Source: an uncultured Saprospiraceae bacterium (GTDB lineage: Bacteria > Bacteroidota > Bacteroidia > Chitinophagales > Saprospiraceae). From it: a DNA stretch of 64,000 nt. Where the stretch lies: contig CALGAW010000045.1 of NCBI GenBank assembly GCA_937959115.1, positions 56,454-120,453 of the forward strand. The letters run 5' to 3'. Position 1 is the stretch's first letter. Every line of letters starts with the position of its first letter. The notes below the pieces were generated by a model, which saw nothing but the letters and a program-made list of their open reading frames with translations, ran no database searches and was not told the DNA's origin. The translations under genes and the position numbers were made by a program. Positions 17,029-26,055 of this stretch are shown piece by piece.

Positions 17029-19995
17029 TTGGAAACACTAACAAGTTCAGATAAAATTGTACATCAAGTCGTATATAATCTCGTTGAATACGAATTCCTT
17101 GGTTTTCTTCCTTCCGCCTGGATCGTAAAATGTGATAAAAATGGAAATCCTGCTTATGCAGAAAGACGTGTCTTTCAACAAACAATGAATGATTTTCAGT
17201 TTGAGAATACTGAACCTAGACAACAACTTTTTGAGATTATTGATCAACTATCTGTTGAAAATATAGAACTCAAATTCAAACCTAAGAAAGGAAGGAAAAA
17301 GTTTACGCTTGAAATGTTACTTGCAGACCGTGAGATTCGGAAAACAATTGTAGCATTTGTCCAACGAAACTTAGATCAATTCCTCTCCATCGTTGTCAAA
17401 AACAAATTTTTCATCGGCATCAACTTCGATAGAAAAGAATACCTTTCTGAATCCTTAATTAGCTACTCTCGAGACAAGCAAACACCAAATCTATTTTTCA
17501 AGAAAAATGAAAAGGGAATTGAATATCGTTTTAGCTTTAAAGATCAAAACGGGCCTTGGCACATTAGAAAAAGAACTGTTAATGTATTAACAAACAATCC
17601 AGCATGGGTAAGCATTGACAACCAACTTTATAAAATCCCAGACATTAATGGGAACATGCTCAAACCTTTTAAGAACAAGGACATTCTAGTCATTCCAAAA
17701 TCTTATGTTAAAGAATATTTCCAGAAGTTCATTTTGCGTGTAGTTGCGAGAGCCACTATTGAAGCAGAAGGATTTGATGTCATAAACAACGACGTACAGC
17801 CTCTTGCTCAGCTAGCAGTGATCCAAAATTTGCTAAACAGTGCTTATGGTATTAGTCTTGAGTTCTTCTACAATGAAAATAGATTCCTGCATGGTGAAGC
17901 TGCTAAGCAGAAAACACAACTTAAATTCGATAATGAGGAGGTCATTGTTTACCAACATAAAAGAAAATTAGATCAAGAAAGTAAGTATAAAACCGAATTA
18001 GAAACGCTAGGATTAAAAAATCAAGGTGGAAGTATATTTGTGCATCCAGAATTTGAAGGACAAGAGGACGATTTTGCTGCTCATTTCTGGATAACAAAAC
18101 ACAAAGCCCAACTCAAAAAGGCTGGTTTTAAAATACCGGAACCAAGCGTAGGAGAAACTACAATCGTCCTAGAAACACCAAAACTAGACCTGAATATAAA
18201 AAGTAGAGATGATTGGTTTGACCTTTTTGGTGTTGTAAACATTGGTAAGTATCAAATCAAATTTATCGAACTTGCACAAAACATCATTTCTGGAAATCGC
18301 GTATTCATCCTTCCTGATCAAAAAGCCTTTATCATTCCAATTGAATGGATGACAAAGTACAGTAAGGTATTCCAAATGGGATTGCTAGATGACAATCGAC
18401 TCACGTTGACTAAAAGTCAATATACGTTATTGGACGAGCTTGAAAATACGAAAGCGGACTCCTATGTTCCTCAAGAGTTATCAAAGAACTACAAACGGTT
18501 GAGATATGTGCCACCTACGACGCTTAAAGCGACACTACGCCCGTATCAGCTTACCGGAGTAAAGTGGTTACTCCACCTATATAAAAATGACCTAGGAGGC
18601 TGTTTGGCAGATGATATGGGACTTGGTAAAACCTTGCAAACGATTGCCGTTTTGCTTTATGCCAAGGAACAAAAATTAAAAGATGCTCCAGCTCCTGCAC
18701 CTGCTGTACAAGGACAGATTGATTTATTCTCTGCCGCTTCTACTACTGAACAGGAATCTAATGCATTCACTTCATTGATTGTGATGCCAGCCTCATTGGT
18801 ATATAACTGGGAATCTGAGATCCAAAAATTTGCACCTTCTCTGTCTGTATGCAAGAATATTGGCTCGAAACGTAAGAAAACAGTAGAAGAGCTAATAAAA
18901 TATGACGTAATCTTAACGTCCTATCATACTGCTTTGAAAGACAAGCTTATCCTAGGTCAAATTGATTTTGAATACCTTGTATTAGACGAAAGTCAACAAA
19001 TAAAAAATCAAAATTCGAAAATATTTGAGGCAGTAAACGAATTGGAAAGTGAACATAAAATCTCATTAAGTGGTACTCCAATTGAGAATTCGCTCTCCGA
19101 TCTATGGTCGCAGATGCAGTTTATCAATCCTAAGCTGCTGGGAGATTTTCGGTTTTTCAAGAAGGAGTTTATTGTCCCAATTGAAAAATTTAATGATGAG
19201 GGACAAAAGGATCACCTCCGTCAATTAGTTTCTCCTTATCTACTAAGACGAGCAAAGAAAGAAGTGGCGAAAGACTTACCAGATCTTTCCATAAAAGTTT
19301 GCTATTGTGAAATGACATCCGCCCAGAAAAAATTGTACGAAAGCGAAAAGTCAGCGGCTAGGAATTTTATCCTTGAAAACATTGCAGATAATGGCCCTAA
19401 GATCAATATGATGATCTTGTCCTTACTCTTGAAACTAAGACAAATCGCCAATCATCCAGTGATGGCTGAGGAAGATTATCTTAAAGATTCTGGAAAATTC
19501 AACGACATTATCAATCGAATGGATTTGATTAGAAAAAGTCATCATAAAGTATTGATTTTCTCTCAGTTTGTAAAACACCTTAACCTATTCAAAGCTTGGC
19601 TGGAAAAAGAGGAACTCCCTTTTGCTATGTTGACTGGTAGCACACCAACACCTAAGAGAGCAAGTGAAATCAAGCGATTTGAAGGAGATAAAGATGTTCA
19701 ATTTTTTCTAATTTCCCTTAAAGCAGGCGGTACTGGTCTCAACCTAACCGCGGCTGATTATGTATTTATCGCAGATCCATGGTGGAATCCTTCAGCTGAG
19801 CAGCAAGCCATTGCAAGGGCACATCGAATTGGTCAGGATAAAAATGTAATTGCTTTAAAATTTATCACAAAAGATACGATTGAAGAAAAAATTCTAAAAT
19901 TACAAGAAAGAAAACAGCAATTAGCAGACGACATTATCAATAACAACGATAAAATTAAATTTAACGAGCACGATATTGATTATCTGTTACAATAA
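17029..19995 (+). CDS. SNF2-family DEAD/DEAH-like helicase (TTG start)
   Basis: A 988-residue Swi2/Snf2 ATPase that would translocate on double-stranded DNA or remodel DNA-bound proteins. The N-terminal ~500 residues are the divergent bacterial SNF2-associated region. The ATPase core has motif I DDMGLGKT (528-535), a Pro/Ala-rich insert of about 30 residues, motif II DESQ (653-656), motif III LSGTPIENS, and helicase C motifs FSQFVKHL, SLKAGGTGLNLT and ARAHRIGQ (about 928-935). The frame is closed upstream by a TAA at 16990 and no ATG lies between it and the core; the TTG at 17029 (ETLTSSDK follows) is the best start, with the next in-frame ATG about 50 codons later. It stands alone, so its target is unknown. 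Confidence 0.9.
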   Translation: METLTSSDKIVHQVVYNLVEYEFLGFLPSAWIVKCDKNGNPAYAERRVFQQTMNDFQFENTEPRQQLFEIIDQLSVENIELKFKPKKGRKKFTLEMLLADREIRKTIVAFVQRNLDQFLSIVVKNKFFIGINFDRKEYLSESLISYSRDKQTPNLFFKKNEKGIEYRFSFKDQNGPWHIRKRTVNVLTNNPAWVSIDNQLYKIPDINGNMLKPFKNKDILVIPKSYVKEYFQKFILRVVARATIEAEGFDVINNDVQPLAQLAVIQNLLNSAYGISLEFFYNENRFLHGEAAKQKTQLKFDNEEVIVYQHKRKLDQESKYKTELETLGLKNQGGSIFVHPEFEGQEDDFAAHFWITKHKAQLKKAGFKIPEPSVGETTIVLETPKLDLNIKSRDDWFDLFGVVNIGKYQIKFIELAQNIISGNRVFILPDQKAFIIPIEWMTKYSKVFQMGLLDDNRLTLTKSQYTLLDELENTKADSYVPQELSKNYKRLRYVPPTTLKATLRPYQLTGVKWLLHLYKNDLGGCLADDMGLGKTLQTIAVLLYAKEQKLKDAPAPAPAVQGQIDLFSAASTTEQESNAFTSLIVMPASLVYNWESEIQKFAPSLSVCKNIGSKRKKTVEELIKYDVILTSYHTALKDKLILGQIDFEYLVLDESQQIKNQNSKIFEAVNELESEHKISLSGTPIENSLSDLWSQMQFINPKLLGDFRFFKKEFIVPIEKFNDEGQKDHLRQLVSPYLLRRAKKEVAKDLPDLSIKVCYCEMTSAQKKLYESEKSAARNFILENIADNGPKINMMILSLLLKLRQIANHPVMAEEDYLKDSGKFNDIINRMDLIRKSHHKVLIFSQFVKHLNLFKAWLEKEELPFAMLTGSTPTPKRASEIKRFEGDKDVQFFLISLKAGGTGLNLTAADYVFIADPWWNPSAEQQAIARAHRIGQDKNVIALKFITKDTIEEKILKLQERKQQLADDIINNNDKIKFNEHDIDYLLQ

Positions 19996-20051
19996 TCTAA
20001 ATTTTCAATTCTATAAGAATAGTAAACTCAAGAAATGTAAGCCCTTTTTAC

Positions 20052-20081
20052 TTGGGAATTCATTAGAATTGAATACATTTG
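20052..20081 (+). promoter_or_regulatory. Bacteroidetes-type promoter, TTG-N19-TACATTTG
   Basis: TTG at 20052-20054 and TACATTTG at 20074-20081 are spaced by 19 nt, matching the -33/-7 consensus. Transcription would begin near 20087, only about 10 nt before the ATG at 20097. The TTG codon at 20079 lies inside the -7 box, which rules it out as a translation start. Confidence 0.6.
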
Positions 20082-20096
20082 TACAAACACCCATTT

Positions 20097-21233
20097 ATGA
20101 ATAAGTTACTTTTCTTTTTGTTGATTTGCTTCGCTGCTACAAGCTGCGTAACGACCTCAAAGACAACATCTACCGCTCAAGAAGTCATTACAAAAATAGT
20201 AAAAGACACTGTATACGTTGCTGAGAAGCGAAAAAAACCAAAAAACATCATCCTTATGATTGGTGATGGGATGGGCCTTACTCAGATATCTGCAGGCATG
20301 TATATGAATAACAATCAGCTTGCCCTAGAAAAGTTTCCAGTAATCGGTCTCCACAAATGCCATGCTGATAATGATCTGATCACTGATTCTGCTGCAGCTG
20401 CCACCTCATTTGCGAGTGGTATCAAAACCTACAATGGGGCAATCGGTGTAGACAGAAACAAGAAACCAGTCGTTACCATCCTCGAACTAGCTGAGGAAAA
20501 AGGATTGGCTACCGGCTTAGTTGCCACCTCAACCATTGTTCACGCCACACCAGCTTCCTTCATCGCACATCAACCACAGCGTAAAATGTATGAAGAAATC
20601 GCAGCAGATTTCCTTACGACAGAAGTCGACCTGTTTATTGGTGGCGGAAAAAAATATTTCGACCGAAGAGTGGATAGCCGTAATCTACTCGATGAGTTCA
20701 CAGCCAAGGGCTATCAGATCAATACCTTCCTAGGCAAAAGCCTTGAAGAACTGGAAATGCCAACTGCCAACTTCGGTTACCTAACAGCTGATAGCGACCC
20801 GATTCCAGTCGCGCGAGGGCGAGATTATCTACCCTATGCAAGTACGTTTTCTTGCAAATTCCTTGATAAGAGAAGTCCAAAAGGCTTTTTCCTTATGATT
20901 GAAGGCTCTCAGATTGACTGGGGAGGCCATGCCAACGATAGTGACTACATCATTACTGAAATGCTTGATTTTAATGAAAGCATTGAGAATGTACTAGAAT
21001 ACGCTAAAAAAGATGGCAATACACTTGTTGTCATCACTGCAGATCATGAAACGGGTGGATACGCCATTCAAAAAGGCTCTAAAATGGGTGAAATCAAAGG
21101 GGCATTTACAAGCGACTATCACACGGGCGATCTAATTCCTGTATTTGCTTATGGGCCAGGTGCAGAAGCTTTTGCAGGAATTTACGAAAATACAGCGATC
21201 TTCGACAAAATCAAAGAAGCATTTGGCTTCTGA
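20097..21233 (+). CDS. Alkaline phosphatase, lipoprotein
   Basis: A 378-residue alkaline phosphatase (phosphomonoesterase, PhoA superfamily). The N-terminus MNKLLFFLLICFAATSC is a lipoprotein signal with lipid attachment at Cys17, so the enzyme is probably anchored in the outer or inner membrane facing the periplasm or surface. Active-site motifs: IGDGMG (55-60, metal ligand Asp), nucleophile Ser98 in TDSAAAATSFASG, EGSQIDWGGHAND and ITADHETGG (313-321) carrying Zn ligands. I choose the ATG at 20097, not the in-frame TTG at 20079, because it gives a clean lipobox and because the TTG overlaps a promoter box. Phosphate-starvation control is typical for the family but no Pho box was identified. 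Confidence 0.94.
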   Translation: MNKLLFFLLICFAATSCVTTSKTTSTAQEVITKIVKDTVYVAEKRKKPKNIILMIGDGMGLTQISAGMYMNNNQLALEKFPVIGLHKCHADNDLITDSAAAATSFASGIKTYNGAIGVDRNKKPVVTILELAEEKGLATGLVATSTIVHATPASFIAHQPQRKMYEEIAADFLTTEVDLFIGGGKKYFDRRVDSRNLLDEFTAKGYQINTFLGKSLEELEMPTANFGYLTADSDPIPVARGRDYLPYASTFSCKFLDKRSPKGFFLMIEGSQIDWGGHANDSDYIITEMLDFNESIENVLEYAKKDGNTLVVITADHETGGYAIQKGSKMGEIKGAFTSDYHTGDLIPVFAYGPGAEAFAGIYENTAIFDKIKEAFGF

Positions 21234-21305
21234 TTAATGATTAATGTTTAATTATTTAGTGCTCTATTAATTATTTGATTCATTGTTAATTGTCAATTTC
21301 TAAAT

Positions 21306-22493
21306 ATGTTGTCTTGGTCTGGTGTAGAAGGCAATATTCCTAAGCTCTTTAGTTTACAAGCTTGTAAATGGTTTCTACTCTACATGCCCATCATTGCGCT
21401 GTTTTATATGGAAAACGGACTCTCTGTTGGTCAGATTATGCTCGTTCAGGGTATTTACTCGTTTACCATCGCACTTTCCGAAGTTCCATCTGGCTATTTT
21501 GCGGATAGCATTGGGAGACGCAACTCCTTGATTACAGGAATGCTGCTCAACCTTTTGGGGATTATTCTCCTCAGTCAAGCCACTGGTTTCTTTTCGATTA
21601 CATCAAGTGCCATTGTTATCGGGCTAGGCTCTAGCTTTATTTCTGGAACGAACTCTGCCTTATTATATGACAGCCTAGCGAAAATTAAACAATCAGACGC
21701 TTATCTCAAGCACCAAGGCAGACTCTACTCTGCTGGCACGTTCGCGGAGGCCGCAGCAGCTTTACTAGGTGGTTGGATGGCACAGTATGCTGGTTATCGG
21801 TCTACTGTGTACGGTCAGATTGCTATTGCTGTGGTTGGCGTTTGGATTGCCTGGTCGCTGGTAGAGGTGGGTTCAGAAAAGAAAACAATAAAGAGAGGCT
21901 GGGCCAATATCCGATCAATCCTTCAGTATGCGATTTTAGAAAACGAGCGTCTCCGATGGTTTATCGTGTTGTCTGCAGTTATGGGATCTGCAACGCTAAC
22001 CGCTGCTTGGTTTACTCAACCGTTTTTAAGCGATCAGCTGTTTTCTGATGGTTGGATCGGGGTGATCTGGTCAGCCCTAAACCTCACGGTTGCCATCATT
22101 TCATTTGAGACATATCGGATTTATACTGTGATGAGCAATCGACAAATTTCCTTGATGCTGGTGTTGGGTATTGCAGTTGGTTTTGCAGGAGTTGGCTTGT
22201 TTTACACCCATTGGTCACTAGGATTTATCTTCTTGATTTATATGATGCGTGGGGTTGCATCCCCTGTATTGCTAGATTTTGTAAACAAAGCAACGCCTTC
22301 TGACATGCGCGCAACCGTTTTGTCAGTGCGAGGATTGATTATACGAGTGGTCTTTGCCGTGGTGGCGCCGTTTCTTGGTTGGCTGAGTGATGTTTACAGT
22401 GTACAGCAAGCTTTTTTGCTGGCGGGTGTGCTCTTTTTTGTAATGGGAGCGGTCACAATATTTATGTTGCGCAATCGATTTGAGTCGGCATGA
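21306..22493 (+). CDS. MFS transporter
   Basis: A 395-residue major facilitator superfamily permease with about 12 hydrophobic segments. The loop between helices 2 and 3 reads EVPSGYFADSIGRRNSL, the classic MFS GxxxDxxGRR motif, and the equivalent position in the second half carries FLGWLSDVYS. The central cytoplasmic loop (EVGSEKKTIKRGWANI) divides two six-helix halves. The best resemblance is to the bacterial tetracycline/multidrug-like group, but substrate cannot be assigned. It follows the phosphatase by 72 bp on the same strand. Confidence 0.9.
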   Translation: MLSWSGVEGNIPKLFSLQACKWFLLYMPIIALFYMENGLSVGQIMLVQGIYSFTIALSEVPSGYFADSIGRRNSLITGMLLNLLGIILLSQATGFFSITSSAIVIGLGSSFISGTNSALLYDSLAKIKQSDAYLKHQGRLYSAGTFAEAAAALLGGWMAQYAGYRSTVYGQIAIAVVGVWIAWSLVEVGSEKKTIKRGWANIRSILQYAILENERLRWFIVLSAVMGSATLTAAWFTQPFLSDQLFSDGWIGVIWSALNLTVAIISFETYRIYTVMSNRQISLMLVLGIAVGFAGVGLFYTHWSLGFIFLIYMMRGVASPVLLDFVNKATPSDMRATVLSVRGLIIRVVFAVVAPFLGWLSDVYSVQQAFLLAGVLFFVMGAVTIFMLRNRFESA

Positions 22494-22574
22494 TAAAACG
22501 ATATCGTTCCTAGGATCTCAAGCAAGTACATTGCATAAAAAACAAGCAATGCTCCAAGATCAATGATCAATTAA

Positions 22575-23867
22575 TCAATCCTCAATTGCTTCAAATTTCA
22601 ACTTGAATGCCTCATTTTCAGCTTTCAATGTTTCAATTTCCTTTTCCATTCTAATAAGGTGCAACATCATTTGCTCAATCTTTTCTTGCTGGCGTTTGGT
22701 GACATCTCCAACGGTTATGGTGTTTTCCATTTCTGCTTCAGATTCGAAACCAGATAAGTGACCATTTTCTTCAATAAATACCTCTTCCTCTTGTAATGTA
22801 GGCAATTGGTATTCCGCCTTAAACACATAATCTGGCCAATTTGATGTTTCAACCAATACTTCTCTTGAACGAATGTTTCCGTTTACAGCAAGTTTGCTAT
22901 TAGGGTTGTTGGAGCCAATTCCGACATTACCGTTTGGCAATATGACCAATTTTCTATCCTGATATCCTGTAGCAGATTGATTTATATTATAGCCTGTTGC
23001 AATATAGGCTGTTCCGCTAAGTGAACCAAAGATTGTCGTTTCTGTACTATCTTGTCTATTGCTTAGTCGGAAGCCTCTTGCCCAACCTCCAGCCGTATTT
23101 ACCTCATATCCTAGTCCAGTAGAGAACGTCTTTAGCATTCCCGCACCAAGACGCACGTGCAGTGTATGCTCAGGAGCTGAAGTACCAATACCTACATAGC
23201 CATTTGCTAAGATTCTCATTTTCTCTGAATTGTTTATCGAAAATGTAGTAAACAGATCTTTTTCTGCACGGTAAGACCAATTCGCATCACCATCTAGCAA
23301 TCCGAAACGTGCTCCATCGCCACTTCCATATAGCCTTCCATGAATTTCGTTTTCCTTGTCTCTAAGGATGAGTTGAGTAACGGTTGAATGATTGCCATCA
23401 AAATAATATGCGCTTGCGTTGTCAGCATATATGCGTTGATCAGGACCAAAGTAGACAGATCGATTTTCGACTCTCAAATTTCCGTTCACATGGAGCATTT
23501 GTGCTGGTGAATTGACACCAATACCAACCCTTCCATTTTTAAGAATTACCATTCTTCTGCTCGTATATCCTGTAGCATTCAATGATGCGTCAAATCCAGT
23601 AGCAATATATGCGTTTCCTCCCAAGGAGCCAAAAACAGTTGTTTGAAGACTGTCAGCAGGGTGCTCATTACGTAATCTAAATCCTCTGGCCCATCCGCCA
23701 GTGGTATTAACGGTATATTCTATACCAGTATTAAAGGTCTTAAGTTTTCCAGCGCCAGTTCGAACATCAAGTATATGCTCAGGAGCGGTCGTTCCAATAC
23801 CTACGTTTTGAGCGAAAACAAAACAAACAATAAATTGGGACAATAAGATTAGTATAAACTTTTGCAT
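22575..23867 (-). CDS. VGIGT-repeat surface protein with C-terminal coiled coil (paralogue A)
   Basis: A 430-residue secreted protein: signal peptide MQKFILILLSQFIVCFVFAQ, then NVGIGTTAPEHILDVRTGAG and further beta-rich segments each introduced by a VGIG(T/S)xxP turn (about residues 22, 113, 226 and 314). These are typical of Bacteroidota surface fibre-like proteins resembling phage tail-fibre shafts. The C-terminal part has the tail-like region WPDYVFKAEYQLPTLQEEEV, then ENGHLSGF and a predicted trimeric coiled coil (IEQMMLHLIRMEKEIETLKA). The GAGxLKTF...WARGFRL module occurs twice, at about 38 and 244. It lies 150 bp after its paralogue at 24018-25265; the two probably arose by tandem duplication. 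Confidence 0.8.
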   Translation of the reverse strand: MQKFILILLSQFIVCFVFAQNVGIGTTAPEHILDVRTGAGKLKTFNTGIEYTVNTTGGWARGFRLRNEHPADSLQTTVFGSLGGNAYIATGFDASLNATGYTSRRMVILKNGRVGIGVNSPAQMLHVNGNLRVENRSVYFGPDQRIYADNASAYYFDGNHSTVTQLILRDKENEIHGRLYGSGDGARFGLLDGDANWSYRAEKDLFTTFSINNSEKMRILANGYVGIGTSAPEHTLHVRLGAGMLKTFSTGLGYEVNTAGGWARGFRLSNRQDSTETTIFGSLSGTAYIATGYNINQSATGYQDRKLVILPNGNVGIGSNNPNSKLAVNGNIRSREVLVETSNWPDYVFKAEYQLPTLQEEEVFIEENGHLSGFESEAEMENTITVGDVTKRQQEKIEQMMLHLIRMEKEIETLKAENEAFKLKFEAIED

Positions 23868-24017
23868 GGAAATGTATTTTATAAATTTAAGACTATTTTA
23901 CTCCTACTAAAGGTAAGAAATAGTTAAGTATCTTACCAAATCGAATACAAGATTTTCTTAAGAGGAATAATATTTAAACTGTACTCCTACTTCTTTTATA
24001 GAAAGAAAGGAGAAGTG

Positions 24018-25265
24018 CTATTTTTCTTTATTGATTGTTGACTTTAAGGATTGGTTTTCAGCCTTTAATTTAGAGATTTCCTTATCTGTTTTATCCTTAT
24101 AAGCGTTCATATCATTCTGCATCTCGATGAGATGAAGCATCATTTGCTCAATTTTCTCTTGTTGCCGTTTCGTAACGTCACCAACAGTAATCACGTTTTC
24201 CATTTCTTTTTCTGATTGAAATCCTGACAGATGACCGTTTTCTTCAATAAACATAGCCTCATCTTGCAGTGTAGGGAGTACATAGTCTTTGTGAAAAACA
24301 TAATCAGGCCAATTTGCAGTTTCTACCAATACCTCACGAGAGCGAATATCTCCATTAACAGCCAATTTGGTTGTTGGATTAGCTGAGCCGATCCCAACGT
24401 TACCATTTTTCAAAATCACCATCTTTCTGCCTTGGTATCCAGTCGGTGCTTGGTTTACATTAAATCCAGTAGCGATATAAGCATCGCCATTTAGCGAACC
24501 GAATACCGTAGCTGACATACTATCTGCTTCGTTACGTAATCGAAATCCTCTAGCCCAGCCTCCAGTCGTATTGACTGTAAACTCCATACCATAGGTGTAA
24601 GATTTTAGCTTTCCACCGCCTGGTCTGACGTCTAATTTATGATCAGGTGTGCTTGTTCCGATTCCCACATATCCGTTGCTTTTGATTCTCATGCGTTCGG
24701 TGTTGCCATTTGATCTAAAGACCAATTCTTGGCCCGAAAGATAACTTCTTCCATCACTGTAAGGAATGTGTGTATTTCCGTATGCAGCGGAAATTACATC
24801 CAACCCTCGATCAGTAGAGTCACTGACAATTGTCAACTTACCGGCAGGAGAGCCAGTACCAATACCAACATGACCATTGGCTAAAATTCTCATCTTTTCT
24901 GAGTTGTCTATTCTAAATCCTGTGTAAACATCCTTACGTTGGATAAAAGACCATTGAGCATCGCCATCCAAAAAACCGAAGTATTCTCCATCTCCACTAC
25001 CATAAAGTCTACCATATTGCTCATTTTCAGCATCCCTCATGATAAATTGTGTTATCGTAGAATGATTACCATCAAAATATAGAGCGCTATTACCATCACC
25101 ATATATTCGTTGATCTGGACCTAAATAAACAGATCGATTTTCCACTCTTAGATTTCCTTGAATGTGTAATTTTTCTGAAGGGTTGGTTGTTCCAATTCCC
25201 ACATTTTGCGCGAAAGCAGAACAAACAAAAAGTTGAATTAGAAAAAATAGTAGCAGCTTTTGCAT
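24018..25265 (-). CDS. VGIGT-repeat surface protein with C-terminal coiled coil (paralogue B)
   Basis: A 415-residue paralogue of the neighbouring protein. It has a signal peptide (MQKLLLFFLIQLFVCSAFAQ) and NVGIGTTNPSEKLHIQGNLR, then VGIGT-introduced beta segments and the same C-terminal half with WPDYVFHKDYVLPTLQDEAM, ENGHLSGF and a longer Lys/Glu-rich coiled coil. The module order differs from paralogue A: the 'FGPDQRIY/LGPDQRIY...NNSEKMRILANG' module is first here and second there, and a 'DSTDRGLDVISAAYGNTHIP' segment is unique to B. No enzymatic motif and no T9SS sorting domain are seen. Adhesin or fibre is the most reasonable role. Confidence 0.8.
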   Translation of the reverse strand: MQKLLLFFLIQLFVCSAFAQNVGIGTTNPSEKLHIQGNLRVENRSVYLGPDQRIYGDGNSALYFDGNHSTITQFIMRDAENEQYGRLYGSGDGEYFGFLDGDAQWSFIQRKDVYTGFRIDNSEKMRILANGHVGIGTGSPAGKLTIVSDSTDRGLDVISAAYGNTHIPYSDGRSYLSGQELVFRSNGNTERMRIKSNGYVGIGTSTPDHKLDVRPGGGKLKSYTYGMEFTVNTTGGWARGFRLRNEADSMSATVFGSLNGDAYIATGFNVNQAPTGYQGRKMVILKNGNVGIGSANPTTKLAVNGDIRSREVLVETANWPDYVFHKDYVLPTLQDEAMFIEENGHLSGFQSEKEMENVITVGDVTKRQQEKIEQMMLHLIEMQNDMNAYKDKTDKEISKLKAENQSLKSTINKEK

Positions 25266-25614
25266 AAGGTTAGCGTGTTTATTATTTAAATGAAATGATA
25301 GCGCTTTCCAAAGTAAGAAAGTTGGTCGTTACCAAATTGAACAATAGGTTAAAAAAGTTGGAACCCCTTTTCAATAAATTTAAGGGACAAACCGGGTTTA
25401 TGGTTCTAGAAAGTAAGATACAAAAAAGCAAAGGAATTACCAAATATAACTGGCTCGAATTCAACACATCAACGATAAAATTATTTAAATAGGAATCTTG
25501 ATCTGCGCTTACTTCGTTTAAACCCACATTTTCCATTAAAAATACAGTTTGTGGGTTTAATTTTAATTCTAATCTTTAATTCTTAACCCTCATTTTTTTA
25601 CCTTTACCCCATTC
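25266..25614. other. Intergenic region with perfect 11-bp inverted repeat
   Basis: About 350 bp between the VGIGT genes and the ketosynthase operon. Frames of 65 and 84 codons on opposite strands overlap each other and look like chance. The notable element is the inverted repeat at 25518-25560. Confidence 0.5.
25518..25560 (+). promoter_or_regulatory. Inverted repeat upstream of the ketosynthase operon
   Basis: TTAAACCCACA (25518-25528) and TGTGGGTTTAA (25550-25560) are perfect reverse complements separated by 21 nt, 55 bp upstream of the thioesterase ATG. The long AT-rich spacer and the absence of a T-run on either side argue against a simple terminator, so an operator for a dimeric or looping regulator, or a leader RNA hairpin, is possible. 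Confidence 0.4.
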
Positions 25615-26055
25615 ATGAATAAAACTGCGAAAACAGTCAACACGTTAACAGCCACGACCGAGGTCCCCATTCGTTTTAATGAAGTAGATTCATTGAAAGT
25701 AGTCTGGCATGGACATTACTATCAATACTTCGAAGATGCCCGAGAAGCCTTCGGTAAACAATTCGGTATTGATTACTTAACTGTTTTTGAAAAAGGTGCA
25801 GTGATCCCCATAATTGAGTCTTCTTGCAAACACAAGCGACCTCTAAAATATGGAGATTCCGCAAAAATTGAAATCACCTACCACGACCATCCGGCTGCTA
25901 AGATTCATTTCACCTATAAGGTTTACCGTAAATCAGATGGCAAATTGTCTGCAACAGGTTCAACAACACAAGTATTTTTGAATCTAGATGGTGAGTTACT
26001 TCTTAACAATCCGCCATTTGTAGACGCATGGCGCGAAAAATGGAACCTTATATAA
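25615..26055 (+). CDS. Hotdog-fold acyl-CoA/ACP thioesterase
   Basis: A 146-residue 4HBT (YbgC/FcbC-like) thioesterase. The N-terminal VPIRFNEVDSLKVVWHGHYYQYFEDAREAF carries the conserved 'RFxEVDxxxVVxHxxYxxYFE' signature in which the Asp (or Glu in some members) before the long helix is catalytic. It is the first gene of the seven-gene operon; its TAA overlaps the ATG of the next gene (TAATG). In flexirubin/aryl-polyene-type clusters such thioesterases release or edit the acyl chain carried by the ACP. Confidence 0.85.
   Translation: MNKTAKTVNTLTATTEVPIRFNEVDSLKVVWHGHYYQYFEDAREAFGKQFGIDYLTVFEKGAVIPIIESSCKHKRPLKYGDSAKIEITYHDHPAAKIHFTYKVYRKSDGKLSATGSTTQVFLNLDGELLLNNPPFVDAWREKWNLI

Noticed and set aside
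20079..20096. N-terminal extension of the alkaline phosphatase from a TTG
   Set aside because: The TTG is part of a promoter -7 box and the extension would precede and spoil the lipoprotein signal.
25282..25536. Opposed 84- and 65-codon frames in the gap before the thioesterase gene
   Set aside because: They overlap each other, have no recognisable motifs, and sit in AT-rich sequence where such frames arise by chance.
26028..26054. Upstream start of the first ketosynthase
   Set aside because: It falls inside the thioesterase gene; the TAATG overlap at 26055 is the typical coupled start.
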